A DNA stretch of 64,000 bases from an uncultured bacterium (GCA_905214865.1 CAJMNO010000004.1:62001-126000), one strand, 5' to 3'; shown: positions 43,234 through 52,154, numbered from the stretch's first letter. The notes: a model not told the origin generated them from the sequence alone. Program-made: numbers and translations.

Positions 43234-43854
43234 ATGCCCTGTACCGTCGTGCTCGCCCGTCATGGGTTCACCTACTGGAACGCCCGCAAGAAGATGCAGG
43301 GGCAGGTCAACATTCCCCTCAACGACGAGGGGCGGAGGCAGGCGCACGAGCTGCACGACCAGCTTTCGGGCATCGACTTTGACGTGTGCTACTCCAGCCC
43401 GCTCGTGCGCGCGGTCGAGACGGCGAAGATCGCGCTCGACGACCCCAGCGTCCCCATAGTGAAGGACGAGCGTCTGCTGGAGCACTCGTACGGCCTGCTG
43501 GAGGGGCGCAGCTATCGGCACACGCCGTGGTTCTACCTCACCAACCCCGCCAACGACTACGAGCATCATCCCGAGAGGTACCAGGCACCCATCGGCGGCG
43601 AGACCTTTGACCAGGTGTACGCGCGGGCGAAGTCGTTCATCGACGACGTGATCGTGGGTGCCTCGCGCAACTACGATGCCATGCTCGTGACGGCGCACGG
43701 CGGCATCAACTGCGCAATCATCGGCCTGATCAGGGGAATCCCCCTCGAGGACTTCTGGAGCGTGAAGCAGGCAAACTGCGGCTACACCGTGATGGAGGTC
43801 GACGACGGAAGAATCACCATCACGTACTCCACCCCGCCAACGAAGGTGCACTAG
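43234..43854 (+). CDS. Histidine phosphatase (phosphoglycerate mutase-like)
   Basis: A 206-residue member of the histidine phosphatase superfamily. The catalytic motif is LARHGFTYWN (RHG at 9-11), followed by the NIPLNDEGRRQA stretch, SPLVRAVETA with its Arg, and the second His in VTAHGGINC. It could be a broad phosphatase acting on small phosphorylated metabolites rather than a glycolytic mutase. ATG 43234 follows GGGAGG. Confidence 0.9.
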   Translation: MPCTVVLARHGFTYWNARKKMQGQVNIPLNDEGRRQAHELHDQLSGIDFDVCYSSPLVRAVETAKIALDDPSVPIVKDERLLEHSYGLLEGRSYRHTPWFYLTNPANDYEHHPERYQAPIGGETFDQVYARAKSFIDDVIVGASRNYDAMLVTAHGGINCAIIGLIRGIPLEDFWSVKQANCGYTVMEVDDGRITITYSTPPTKVH

Positions 43855-43984
43855 GCGGCGGCATGCGATGCGTTCACGGCACCAACGCGCGATCGGGGGC
43901 ACGCGCATTACTTGGCGGCGCCCAAAACGGCGTCTCCATTCCTCGTCTTGGCGGGTACCAGGGGACGGAAGCCCCAGTGTCACG

Positions 43985-44566
43985 CTACCGGCGATCCTCC
44001 GGGGTGATCTGCCGTATCGGCTTCGGCTTGCACGGGACGCCGACCGCGACCACGTGCGAGGGGATGTCGTGCGTGACCACGCTTCCGGCCCCAATCACGA
44101 CGTCACTCCCAATCGTGACTCCCGGGCACACGATGACCCCGGCGCCAAACCACACGTCACTCCCCACGGTGATGGGGAGGGCGTACTCGAGGTTCTGCCG
44201 GCGGGTGGAGGCATCGATGGGATGCCCCGACGTGGTGAAGCAGCAGTTGGGGCCCACCAGGACGTTATCGCCAAACACAATGGGCGCCGCATCGAGCATG
44301 ACCGTGTTGTAGTTGGCGAAGAACCCATGGCCCAGGTGGACGTTTGAGCCATAGTCGCATTGCAGCGGGCCCATGACCACGGCCGTCTCGTCCATCTTGC
44401 CCACGATCTGCCTAAGCAGCCGGCGCTTCTGATCCATCGCAGACGGAAGGGTGTTGTTGTAGCGCCAACAGAGGTCCCTGCACTCGTTGAGCCGTGCAAA
44501 CGACTCCTCGTCCGCGAACGCGTCATACAGCTGTCCGCTCAGACGCTTTGCCGCATCGTCGCTCAT
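43985..44566 (-). CDS. Sugar O-acetyltransferase (maltose/galactoside type)
   Basis: A 193-residue hexapeptide-repeat acetyltransferase of the Maa/LacA group. The N-terminal helical cap has SGQLYDAFADEESFARLNEC and PFRCDYG is replaced by GPLQCDYGSNV. The active-site region is GHPIDASTRR, and the coil ends WFGAGVIVCPGVTIG. It would acetylate a sugar from acetyl-CoA. ATG 44566 follows GGGGAGATCAC. It stands next to the PTS/DHA-kinase operon on the same strand, but downstream of it. Confidence 0.92.
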   Translation of the reverse strand: MSDDAAKRLSGQLYDAFADEESFARLNECRDLCWRYNNTLPSAMDQKRRLLRQIVGKMDETAVVMGPLQCDYGSNVHLGHGFFANYNTVMLDAAPIVFGDNVLVGPNCCFTTSGHPIDASTRRQNLEYALPITVGSDVWFGAGVIVCPGVTIGSDVVIGAGSVVTHDIPSHVVAVGVPCKPKPIRQITPEDRR

Positions 44567-44698
44567 GTGATCTCCCCTCGCAGCGCATCAACCATGTCCC
44601 AGGAATCATAGGGCACATCCCAATGGGGAGAAGGTCGTTCCCCAAGAAGAGAGAGGCCGACCCGCCGGCATGGGGCCCGACGGGTCGGCAGCATGGGC

Positions 44699-46402
44699 CT
44701 ATTCCTCCGGGAGGGCAGCCCTCATGCACAGCGCCATGGAGACGGCACCGGCGTCCGGCGTGCCGAGGCTGCGCTCGGCCGCGGGACGGGCGCGCCCGAC
44801 CTTGGGGACGAGGTCCTTGGTCGCCTCCGCCGCCTCACGCGCCACCGAGGCCGCGGAGGACCAGGCCTCGCGGAAGCCGGCACCGGCCGCGGCCCGCCTC
44901 CCGAGCTCCTCCGAGAAGGGGATCAGCGCGTCGAGCATCGTCTTGTCTCCGCGGTGGGCGCCTCCGAGCTCCCCCATCCTGCGGGCCGCGGCGTCGGCCG
45001 CCCTCGCGGCGGTGCCTGCGTCGTACGAGTCCGCGCCGTCCCCGACGACGGAGCCCGCGGCCTCGAGCGCGGCCCCCCAGAGCACGCCGGAGGTGCCGCC
45101 CGCCTTGGCAGCCCACGCCTTGCCCGCCTCGTCGAGGACGGAGCCGGCAGCGGCCCCCAGGTCGTACGCCCTCCTCGCGGCGGAGGCGGCGGCCTCGGTG
45201 CCCCTCGCCATGCCGCGACCATGGTCGCCGTCGCCCGCGACGCCGTCGATCCTCGCGAGCTCGTCCTCGGCGGCCGCCATGGCGTCGCGCACCCGGTCGA
45301 GGGCGCCGACGATCTGCCCGGCGAGCCTGCGCGAGGCGTCGGAGCCCGCCTCGAAGCTCTCGGCCGCCTCCTCGGCGCGTGCGTACACCCTGCGCTCGCC
45401 CCTGGCCATGGAGCCCTGCCCCCTCCGGAACGAGGCGGTGTCGCACGGCGCGAGCCAGTACCCCTCGAGCTCGTCGTCCAGGAACTCGACCGCGAGGGCG
45501 ATGCCCTCCATGTCGAGCGAGGTCACGTACTCCCCCACGAGCGGGCTCACCAGCGTGTAGCCCCTCTCCTCCAGGAGCTCCCTCACGGTGCCCCACACCA
45601 CGAAGAGCTCCTCGTACTTGGTGGAGCCCAGGCCGTCCAGGATCACGGCGATGCGCCTGGAGTCGTCGTCCGGTGCCTCGGCGAGGACCCTGTCGACCAG
45701 CAGCTCCGCGACCTCGGCTGCGGGCCTCACGTCGTCCTCGCCGACGCCGGGCTCGCCGTGGATGCCCTGTCCGACCTCCATCCTGCCCTTGGGGACGTGG
45801 AACAGGGGCTCGCCCTCGCCGGGCAGGGTGCACCCGCGGAAGCCGACGGACATGGTCCTGGTGCGGTCGTTCGCCTTCGCCGTCACGCGCTCGAGCTCGT
45901 CGAGGCCGAGGCCTGCCGCCGCCGCCGCGCCGGCCGCCTTGAACACCATGAACGTGCCCACGTTGCCGCGGCGCTTCTCGCGCTCCCCCGGCCTGGCGGA
46001 CGCGACGTCGTCGGTGATGTAGAAGGAGCGGCAGTCGATGCCCTCGGAGCGGAGCCTGTCGCGCGCCATGTTGAAGTTCATCTTGTCGCCGGCGTAGTTG
46101 CCGCCCACGATGTAGATGCCCGTGCCCTGGTCGACGGCCCTGGCCACGCCCAGGACGTCCTCGGTCGAGGGGGACGTGAACACGTTGCCCACCACGGTCG
46201 CGTCCATGAAGCCGTCCCCCACGATGCCGCAGAACGCCGGGTAGTGGCCGGAGCCGCCGCCGTTGATGACCGCGACCTTGCCCTCGGGCATCTTGGTCGC
46301 GCGGGCGACGCCGCCGGGGACGAGCGTCACGTAGTCGGGGTAGGCGGCGACGTAGCCCCTGAGCATGTCGTCGCGGAAGTTCTTGGGATCGTTGTAGAGC
46401 AT
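44699..46402 (-). CDS. Dihydroxyacetone kinase, DhaK-DhaL fusion
   Basis: A 567-residue ATP-type kinase of the dihydroxyacetone-kinase family. Residues 1-330 are the DhaK domain: substrate loop GGGSGHYPAFCG with His53, GNYAGDKMNF with Asp106, and the His215 that binds the ketone covalently in GQGIHGEPG. Residues about 355-560 are the DhaL nucleotide domain with GDGDHGRGM and KAGGTSGVLWG. The substrate loop reads HYPAF instead of the usual HEPAH, so the ketone may differ from dihydroxyacetone. It is the last gene of the PTS operon. ATG 46402 follows GGGAGG. A hairpin separates it from dhaL. Confidence 0.93.
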   Translation of the reverse strand: MLYNDPKNFRDDMLRGYVAAYPDYVTLVPGGVARATKMPEGKVAVINGGGSGHYPAFCGIVGDGFMDATVVGNVFTSPSTEDVLGVARAVDQGTGIYIVGGNYAGDKMNFNMARDRLRSEGIDCRSFYITDDVASARPGEREKRRGNVGTFMVFKAAGAAAAAGLGLDELERVTAKANDRTRTMSVGFRGCTLPGEGEPLFHVPKGRMEVGQGIHGEPGVGEDDVRPAAEVAELLVDRVLAEAPDDDSRRIAVILDGLGSTKYEELFVVWGTVRELLEERGYTLVSPLVGEYVTSLDMEGIALAVEFLDDELEGYWLAPCDTASFRRGQGSMARGERRVYARAEEAAESFEAGSDASRRLAGQIVGALDRVRDAMAAAEDELARIDGVAGDGDHGRGMARGTEAAASAARRAYDLGAAAGSVLDEAGKAWAAKAGGTSGVLWGAALEAAGSVVGDGADSYDAGTAARAADAAARRMGELGGAHRGDKTMLDALIPFSEELGRRAAAGAGFREAWSSAASVAREAAEATKDLVPKVGRARPAAERSLGTPDAGAVSMALCMRAALPEE

Positions 46403-46421
46403 GGTTGCCTCCCACTGATGT

Positions 46422-46455
46422 GGGGGTCGTGCCCCATATTGGGGCAACGACCCCC
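46422..46455 (-). terminator. Intercistronic hairpin before the DhaK-DhaL fusion
   Basis: GGGGGTCGTTGCCCCA and its near complement form a strong stem around ATAT in the 61-base gap between dhaL and the fusion gene. No T run follows on the minus strand, so it may be a partial terminator or a message-stability element. Confidence 0.5.
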
Positions 46456-46463
46456 GTTTATGT

Positions 46464-47114
46464 CTAGTCCCTGCCAGCGAAGTAGGTGCTGATCCCCTCC
46501 AGCAGGTACAAGCCGGCGACCGCCCCCTGGTCCGCAACGCCCTTCGCCTTTGCGGCGTGGACCGCCGCCTTGCCGAACTTGGGAACCATGTCCTTCGTCG
46601 CCTCGACGCCCCTCCTGGCGCCATCGACCGCCGCCGCCATGACATCGGAGAACGTGGCGTCCGCATCATCGGCAACTGCCTTGCGCGCAGCCTCGGCACC
46701 AGCATCGACGGAGTCCAGGATGGTCCTGTCGCCCAGCTCGCACTTGCCGCGCTTCCTGATTCCCTCCGCGAACGAGGTGACGAACGTCGCCATGTCGGCA
46801 GGCTCAAGCTCCACCTTGCCCTTGAGGGCCTTCCCGGCCTGCATCACGCCGGAGGACATGAGCGTGCCCATCGTGGAGGGGACGGTGTTCTGCATCTTCA
46901 TGGCACCCTTGAAGAGCATCTTGCCGATGTCACCCTCGCCCTGGAGGTCCCGCAGGAAGCCGGGGAGCGCCCCGTAGCCCTTGCTCATCGTGAGCCCCAG
47001 GTCCCCGTCACCCATGGCGGCGTCCATCTGGCAGAGCTCGTCCTTCTTCTCGGCAAAGATCTGGGCGACGCAGTCGAACATGTCCGGCACGTCGCCAATC
47101 GTCATCTTATCCAT
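46464..47114 (-). CDS. dhaL: DhaL-type kinase subunit
   Basis: A 216-residue stand-alone nucleotide-binding subunit. The Mg/nucleotide loop is GDGDLG at 35-40, where the common family form is GDGDHG, so the metal Asp residues are kept and the His is replaced by Leu. Other landmarks are GTLMSSGVM, GDRTILDSVDAG and GVEATKDMVPKFGKA. It follows dhaK by 20 bases. No DhaM phosphotransfer subunit is in the window, so the phosphate source is open: ATP directly, or DhaM encoded elsewhere. ATG 47114 is preferred over the overlapping GTG at 47120 because GAGGAG is better spaced. Confidence 0.9.
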   Translation of the reverse strand: MDKMTIGDVPDMFDCVAQIFAEKKDELCQMDAAMGDGDLGLTMSKGYGALPGFLRDLQGEGDIGKMLFKGAMKMQNTVPSTMGTLMSSGVMQAGKALKGKVELEPADMATFVTSFAEGIRKRGKCELGDRTILDSVDAGAEAARKAVADDADATFSDVMAAAVDGARRGVEATKDMVPKFGKAAVHAAKAKGVADQGAVAGLYLLEGISTYFAGRD

Positions 47115-47134
47115 GCTCACGCTCCTCGCAATCG

Positions 47135-48127
47135 CTACTTCTGGCAGATGAACGGGGTGTTGACGGGGTGCTCGAAGTAGCCCTTGAGCTCGTCGTCGAC
47201 CCTGCAGACGGAAATCGAGGCGCCAGCCATCTCCATGGAGGTCGCGTACTCGCCGGTCCAGGAGCGCCAGACCTTCACGCCCTTCGCGTCAAGCTGCTTG
47301 CGGACCGAGTTGTTGAGGATGTAGAGCTCCTCGACAGAGGTCGCCCCCAAGCCGTTGATGAGAAGCGCGACCTCGGCACCCTCCTCCAGGGGCATGTCGC
47401 CCAGGATCTCGCCCACGGACTCCTCCGCCAGCTCGTCCGCCGTCTTGATGGGGCCGTTCCACACGCCTGGCTCGCCATGGATGCCCATGCCAAAGGCCAT
47501 CTCGTCGTCCTTGAGCTCGAAGTTGGCGTGACCGACCTCGGGGACGATGCAGGGCGTGAGGGCAAAGCCGACCGTCCGCACGTTTTCCCCTGCCTTCTTG
47601 GCGGCGGCGTACACCTCGTCCAGGGTGCCGCCCTCGTCTGCCTTGGCGCCGGCGGCCTTGTACATGAAGAAGATCCCCGCGACCCCGCGGCGCGCCTCGG
47701 GGTTCTTGTTGGAGAGCACGTCGTCCGCCCCAACGAGGGAACGGCACTCGATGTCGTCCATCTCGAGCATCTCGGAGGCCATGTCAAAGTTCATGATGTC
47801 CCCGGTGTAGTTGCCATAGAGGTAGAGGACGCCGGCGCCCGCCTCGACCTCCTTGGTGATGTTGTAGATCTGCTCGGCGGAGGGAGACTGGAACACCCCG
47901 CCCACGCCGCAGCCGTCGATCAGGCCGTCGCCCACGTACCCAAGGAACAGCGGGAGGTGCCCCGTTCCGCCGCCGGTGATGATGGCGACCTTGCCGTCGT
48001 GCTTGCGGGCGGTGCAGTAGCAGCGCAGGTCGCCCGCCGCGCACTTCACCTGATCGGGATGCGAGGCATAGATCCCCTGCAGCATCTCGTCGACGTAGTC
48101 CTCGGGCGCGTTGATGATCTTCTTCAT
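47135..48127 (-). CDS. dhaK: DhaK-type kinase subunit
   Basis: A 330-residue stand-alone substrate-binding subunit. His57 in GGGTGHLPLFLG, Asp110 in GNYTGDIMNF and the covalent His217 in GMGIHGEPG are all kept, so it should be catalytically competent. As in the fused paralogue, the loop after the first His is altered (HLPLF where dihydroxyacetone kinases have HEPAH or similar), pointing to a different ketose. It lies 12 bases downstream of the orphan membrane protein and pairs with the following dhaL. ATG 48127 follows AGAGGAAC. Confidence 0.92.
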   Translation of the reverse strand: MKKIINAPEDYVDEMLQGIYASHPDQVKCAAGDLRCYCTARKHDGKVAIITGGGTGHLPLFLGYVGDGLIDGCGVGGVFQSPSAEQIYNITKEVEAGAGVLYLYGNYTGDIMNFDMASEMLEMDDIECRSLVGADDVLSNKNPEARRGVAGIFFMYKAAGAKADEGGTLDEVYAAAKKAGENVRTVGFALTPCIVPEVGHANFELKDDEMAFGMGIHGEPGVWNGPIKTADELAEESVGEILGDMPLEEGAEVALLINGLGATSVEELYILNNSVRKQLDAKGVKVWRSWTGEYATSMEMAGASISVCRVDDELKGYFEHPVNTPFICQK

Positions 48128-48139
48128 GGCTTGTTCCTC

Positions 48140-48742
48140 TCATCCAAGGAAGTACACAATGTAGTTGGTAAACACGGTGAGCAGGAGGAAGGTCGTCTCC
48201 ATGTACTCAAAGGGGAGCGACTCCTCGCCCTTGTACTTTGCGGTCCAGATGTAGCCCAGGTAGAAGGAGGTCGCGATGTCGATGCCGACCATGTTGAAGT
48301 TGGGAGAGGGGAACAGCCAGCGGAGCAGCATCGACAGCGCAAAGAACGAGAGGCCTATGTAGAGGGACCACTTCTGGTCGCCCTTGATCATCTGGTTGTA
48401 GTACAGGAGCCTCTTCCTGTCGACCTTGCCGTAGCGGCGCCTCGACTCGATGGCGGCGCGGACCATGTACATGGAGAAGGCCCCCAGGAAGTACACCGCC
48501 CCGATCGCGAAGGCACCCACCGGCTCGGTGCTCGAGAAGAAGCGGAAGGCGACGACGAACCACACCACGCACACCGCCACGAGCTCGACGATGGTGGCGA
48601 GGCGCTCCCCCACCGTAACGGGCCGGGGATGCTTGGTCTCGCTCACCTGCGGGAGCCTGAACTCCCTGCTCTCCTGCTGTCTCCTCTTCGACGCGTTGCC
48701 GGGACCCGGGGTACGGCCCTTCCGCTGCCTCTTCTTGCTCAC
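48140..48742 (-). CDS. Uncharacterised four-helix membrane protein of the PTS operon
   Basis: A 200-residue protein with a very basic N-terminus (MSKKRQRKGRTPGPG) and four predicted membrane helices: about 52-72, 79-97, 130-148 and 180-199. A basic loop RAAIESRRRYGKVDRKRLLY sits between helices 2 and 3. No family is recognised. The start is GTG at 48742 behind GGGAGG. It lies between the aldolase and dhaK, separated from dhaK by 12 bases, so it belongs to the pathway. It might be an accessory to the EIIC or a permease for the unphosphorylated substrate; this is speculation. Confidence 0.75.
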   Translation of the reverse strand: MSKKRQRKGRTPGPGNASKRRQQESREFRLPQVSETKHPRPVTVGERLATIVELVAVCVVWFVVAFRFFSSTEPVGAFAIGAVYFLGAFSMYMVRAAIESRRRYGKVDRKRLLYYNQMIKGDQKWSLYIGLSFFALSMLLRWLFPSPNFNMVGIDIATSFYLGYIWTAKYKGEESLPFEYMETTFLLLTVFTNYIVYFLG

Positions 48743-48780
48743 GCTCGCGACCTCCCACGACCTTGGCGAGGCCTCCCAGA

Positions 48781-48819
48781 AAGCCGCCCGCCCCGCACAA
48801 GAGGCGTGGACGGGCGGCT
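48781..48819 (-). terminator. Hairpin inside the PTS/DHA-kinase operon
   Basis: On the minus strand AGCCGCCCG and CGGGCGGCT form a 9-bp stem followed by TTCTGG, in the 106-base gap between the aldolase and the membrane protein gene. It may be a partial terminator that lowers expression of the distal genes. Confidence 0.5.
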
Positions 48820-48848
48820 GGGGAAGGACGTCTCACCAAACCGAATGG

Positions 48849-49517
48849 CTACTTGTTGGGAAACTTGATCTCCTTGGGGTACTCCCAGCTCTGCAGCTCC
48901 TCGGGCGGGAAGGACTTGGGCTCCTTGCCGCCGTTGGCGGTGAGGGCGTGGTAGTACAGCTCGGCGAGCTCCTCGATGTAGCAGACCTTGAGGTAGGCCT
49001 CGTCGATGTTGGACTCGTCCACCGCAACGGAGCCATGCCCCTGGAGCAGGAAGACGTCCGCCTCCTTGACGGGGTCGACCACGGAGTCGGCGAGCGCGGG
49101 GGTACCGGGGCGCCCGTAGGGGGCGACGGGGATGCGCGCCTTGGAGCAGTTGAGGTTCGCCAGCTCGTACACCACGGCGGGGATGGGCTTCTCGAGGATG
49201 GCGAAGGTGGTCGCGAACTGCGAGTGCGTGTGGGCGATGGCCTTCACGTCGGGACGGGTCTGGTAGATCTTGAGGTGCATGAGCGACTCGGAGGTGGGAC
49301 GCAGGCCGGTCTGGTTCTCGACCACGTTGGCGTCGAGGTCCATGACCACCATGTCGGGGACGACCAGGTCCTCGCGATCGACGCTCGTGGGGGTGATGAC
49401 CACAAGCCCCGTCTCCTCGTCGCGGGCGGAGAAGTTGCCCGACTTGTGCTTGCACATGCCCTCGCGCTGGGCCTGCTTGGCGACGTTCATGACCTGAAGC
49501 TTAAGATCCTCAAGCAT
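48849..49517 (-). CDS. Class II aldolase (fuculose-phosphate aldolase/AraD family)
   Basis: A 222-residue zinc aldolase/epimerase-fold protein. Metal and active-site landmarks are HKSGNFSARD, ITPTSVDRED, the paired His in IAHTHSQFATTFA and the late FLLQGHGSVAVDES. The family includes L-fuculose-1-phosphate, rhamnulose-1-phosphate and ribulose-phosphate enzymes. It lies between EIIC and the DHA-kinase genes, so it would cleave the PTS-imported ketose phosphate. ATG 49517 follows AAAGGA and is preferred over a start 57 bases upstream. The substrate cannot be read from sequence. Confidence 0.9.
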   Translation of the reverse strand: MLEDLKLQVMNVAKQAQREGMCKHKSGNFSARDEETGLVVITPTSVDREDLVVPDMVVMDLDANVVENQTGLRPTSESLMHLKIYQTRPDVKAIAHTHSQFATTFAILEKPIPAVVYELANLNCSKARIPVAPYGRPGTPALADSVVDPVKEADVFLLQGHGSVAVDESNIDEAYLKVCYIEELAELYYHALTANGGKEPKSFPPEELQSWEYPKEIKFPNK

Positions 49518-49635
49518 GTAGCTTGTCCTTTCTCTGAGAATGGCCGGCGGACTCCGTTGGTGCCCACCGGCCATTCAGCTGTTCGTACCGTGTGCCGTTG
49601 GGATGGGACGGTAGTTGGGGACGTGCGGTTGCCTC

Positions 49636-51033
49636 CTACTCGGCGGCAGCCTCGGTGGACTCCGACTCCGCCTTCTTGGCGGCGGCGACCTTCTTCATGT
49701 CGTGGTACATGAAGAAGTAGCCGGCGAGCCAGACGATGAGCATTCCAAGAGGGATGAAGTTGCCGTTCATGCAGTCGAGGAACTGCGAGAAGGCGTAGGT
49801 GAACCAGGGGCCGTCGATGGAGGAGTTGGAGATGAGGCCGGAGGCACCCAGCGCGTCCTTGGCGACGGCGCCCGTGGAGAGGGCGAGCTGCGAGACAAAC
49901 GGAGCGAAGGCGGTGCCCACGAGCAGGAAGATGGGGATGCCGATGACGCTCAGGATGATCATGCGGGGCAGGTTGCCCTTGGTGACCAGGTAGGCGGGGA
50001 CAACAAGGGCAATGTTCACGATGCCGGCGAAGGGCAGGATCTTGTTGTCAGGCAGGATGAACGCGTAGAGAACGGTAAGGGGGATGCTGAGGATGATCGT
50101 GATCCAGATCTCGTTGGAGCCGCCGAGGAAGGGCCAGTCAAGGCCGACGACCAGCGTGCGGCCCTCGAACTTGCCGTGCATGTAGTCGGAGACTGCCTCG
50201 GAGATGGGCGACAGGGCCTCCATGAAGTACTTGGAGATGACCGGGAAGAGGGTCAGGCACATTGCGCACTGGATGCCAAGCGTGAGGAGAGCGCCGGGGT
50301 CATACCCGCCGAGCAGGCCAAAGAGGCAGCCCAGGATGAAGCCCAGGACGTGGTTCTCGGCGAAGATGCCGATCTTGTCGTGCAGGGCCTCGGCGTCAGC
50401 CTTGTGGTTGAGCGCGGGAATCTTGCGGAGGAGTTTATCGATGGGGTAGTAAATTGCGCTTAGGAAGACCATCTTGTGCGTGCAGGTGACGCCGGGGATG
50501 CCGGTGAGCTCGTAGATCTCGTCCTTGAAGAGGTCGGCGGTCTTGAGCTCGAAGACGATCTGGATGGCGGCGATCACGAAGGCGAGAAGGACGTTGCCGG
50601 TGAGGCCGACGACTCCCACTGCGGTGAAAATCTTGCCCCAGACGTTCCAGAGGTCGGCGTTGAAGGTATCGGTCTTGTTCCCAACGAGCATGATGATGTT
50701 AACGATAATCATGAGGGGGAACATGAGAATCGCGTAGGGCCACGACCAGGCGATTGCCGCCATGGTGGTCCAGCCGCCGTCCAGGATCGGCAGGTCGATG
50801 CCGAGGTTCTTGAGCATTGCCTCGCCCACCGGCTGGATGATGTTGCCCATATAGCTGATGAGCATCGACATGCCAGTGAACGCCACGCCGAGCAGGATTC
50901 CTGCGGATATGGCGTCCTTGGGCTTCATCCTCACGATGAGGCCCATGATGATCATGATGATGGGCACGAAGACTGCCGCTCCCACCGAGCTGAGGAATCC
51001 GTTGATCCACTGACTCGCTGCAGCAAAGTCCAT
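49636..51033 (-). CDS. PTS EIIC component, galactitol family
   Basis: A 465-residue membrane transporter of the galactitol (Gat) PTS family. It has about ten to twelve helices. Landmarks are VFVPIIMIIMGLIVRMKPKD near the N-terminus, GVAFTGMSMLISYMG, and LDWPFLGGSNEIW further on. A charged Ala/Glu/Lys tail ends the protein. It carries the sugar across the membrane for phosphorylation by the separate EIIB. It follows the EIIB gene by 76 bases and precedes the aldolase. ATG 51033. Confidence 0.93.
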   Translation of the reverse strand: MDFAAASQWINGFLSSVGAAVFVPIIMIIMGLIVRMKPKDAISAGILLGVAFTGMSMLISYMGNIIQPVGEAMLKNLGIDLPILDGGWTTMAAIAWSWPYAILMFPLMIIVNIIMLVGNKTDTFNADLWNVWGKIFTAVGVVGLTGNVLLAFVIAAIQIVFELKTADLFKDEIYELTGIPGVTCTHKMVFLSAIYYPIDKLLRKIPALNHKADAEALHDKIGIFAENHVLGFILGCLFGLLGGYDPGALLTLGIQCAMCLTLFPVISKYFMEALSPISEAVSDYMHGKFEGRTLVVGLDWPFLGGSNEIWITIILSIPLTVLYAFILPDNKILPFAGIVNIALVVPAYLVTKGNLPRMIILSVIGIPIFLLVGTAFAPFVSQLALSTGAVAKDALGASGLISNSSIDGPWFTYAFSQFLDCMNGNFIPLGMLIVWLAGYFFMYHDMKKVAAAKKAESESTEAAAE

Positions 51034-51109
51034 ACACTCTCACCTTCCTTGTTTCGGAGAACCTCTTCCATTCGCATCCCAGCAAAGTGCCGGGGTCGAG
51101 CGCCTGTGG

Positions 51110-51400
51110 CTAGCCCTTGTACTCCTTGATCGCCTTGAGCAGCTTCTCGTACTGCTGCTTCTGGCCAACCCCCGTGAGGAACGCGATCCCGTCGATCACG
51201 GGCAGGTCGTACTCCTTCTTGTCGCGCACGATGGTGATGTAGGCGGCCGCGTCCTTGAGGTAGCGGTCGACGCTCTTGAGGTCCACTGCCTCGACGTGGG
51301 CGTCGATCTTGTCCTTGTCGAGCATGCGGTTGACCTTGGATGCCACGGTCTGGGACGTGGCGACCCCGCTTCCGCAGGCGACGATTACCTTCACTGGCAT
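51110..51400 (-). CDS. PTS EIIB component, galactitol type
   Basis: A 96-residue phosphocarrier. The phosphorylated Cys9 lies in the P-loop-like VIVACGSGVATSQ. It takes phosphate from the EIIA protein and passes it to the sugar on EIIC. ATG 51400 follows AAGGAGG. Confidence 0.94.
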   Translation of the reverse strand: MPVKVIVACGSGVATSQTVASKVNRMLDKDKIDAHVEAVDLKSVDRYLKDAAAYITIVRDKKEYDLPVIDGIAFLTGVGQKQQYEKLLKAIKEYKG

Positions 51401-51452
51401 GATGTCCTCCTTGCTCCCCTGCGGCCGTCAGCCGGCCGCACCTTTCTGACCC

Positions 51453-51926
51453 CTAGTCGTGGGTCCATTCCATCTTCACGAAGGCGTCGTAGAACTCGTC
51501 GACGGTCTTTGCGGCAAACAGCGGGTTGACCCACTCCGGCTTCTGGAAGTTGTGCATGAGAATCTGAAGCAGCTCGATGTGCTCTCCCGGATCCTTGAAG
51601 CCAAGCATGCAGACCAGCTTGACGTCGAACTTGTTGTCCGGGTCGGACATGTCCCCCCAGGGAACCGTGTGCAGCAGTCGCACCGGTGCGATGAAGGGCT
51701 TGATGATGGCGGTCGCCATGGTGTGCGGGATGGCGATGGGATACGGGTCCACGGGAAGCGCCGTGGGGTACTCCGCCTCGCGCTGCTTGATGGTGGGGAG
51801 GTACTGGTCGTTCACGTACCCCTTCTCGAGGAAGCGCGCCCCCATCACGTCAAACACCTGCTCGTAGTTGTCGACGTCGAGGTCGATCTCTGCGAGCTCG
51901 CGCATGATGATCTCTTTTCCTAGCAT
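51453..51926 (-). CDS. PTS EIIA component, galactitol/fructose type
   Basis: A 157-residue EIIA of the mannitol-fructose-Ntr fold. The phosphorylated His68 is in PIAIPHTM, and the helical GYVNDQYLPTIKQREAEYPT stretch before it is typical of GatA proteins. It receives phosphate from HPr. It is the first gene of the operon, with ATG 51926 behind GGGAGGAGG. The promoter region upstream holds a split inverted repeat at 52013-52071. Confidence 0.93.
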   Translation of the reverse strand: MLGKEIIMRELAEIDLDVDNYEQVFDVMGARFLEKGYVNDQYLPTIKQREAEYPTALPVDPYPIAIPHTMATAIIKPFIAPVRLLHTVPWGDMSDPDNKFDVKLVCMLGFKDPGEHIELLQILMHNFQKPEWVNPLFAAKTVDEFYDAFVKMEWTHD

Positions 51927-52012
51927 CTATCCTCCTCCCGAGGCTCCTGGGGCCTTGACCGGCCCAATCCCTCATGTCGATGTAGATTCTATGGGCCACA
52001 AACTCTGCACAC

Positions 52013-52071
52013 TAGTGAAAGGTGCTTCACACAACCGTGCAGACATGTGATCTGTTTAGTTTCTTTCACTA
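52013..52071. promoter_or_regulatory. Split inverted repeat in the PTS operon promoter region
   Basis: TAGTGAAAG at 52013-52021 and its exact complement CTTTCACTA at 52063-52071 lie 41 bases apart in the AT-rich 285-base region between the regulator gene's terminator and the EIIA start. The spacing (about five helical turns) suits a dimeric or looping regulator such as the adjacent PRD protein. Confidence 0.5.
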
Positions 52072-52154
52072 TGTTTGAAGCGTTTTCCTCCAAGTTGTTT
52101 AAGCAGGTAGCACGCCCATTCGTGCGAATGTCGGTGGAATATGCCATTGACCGA

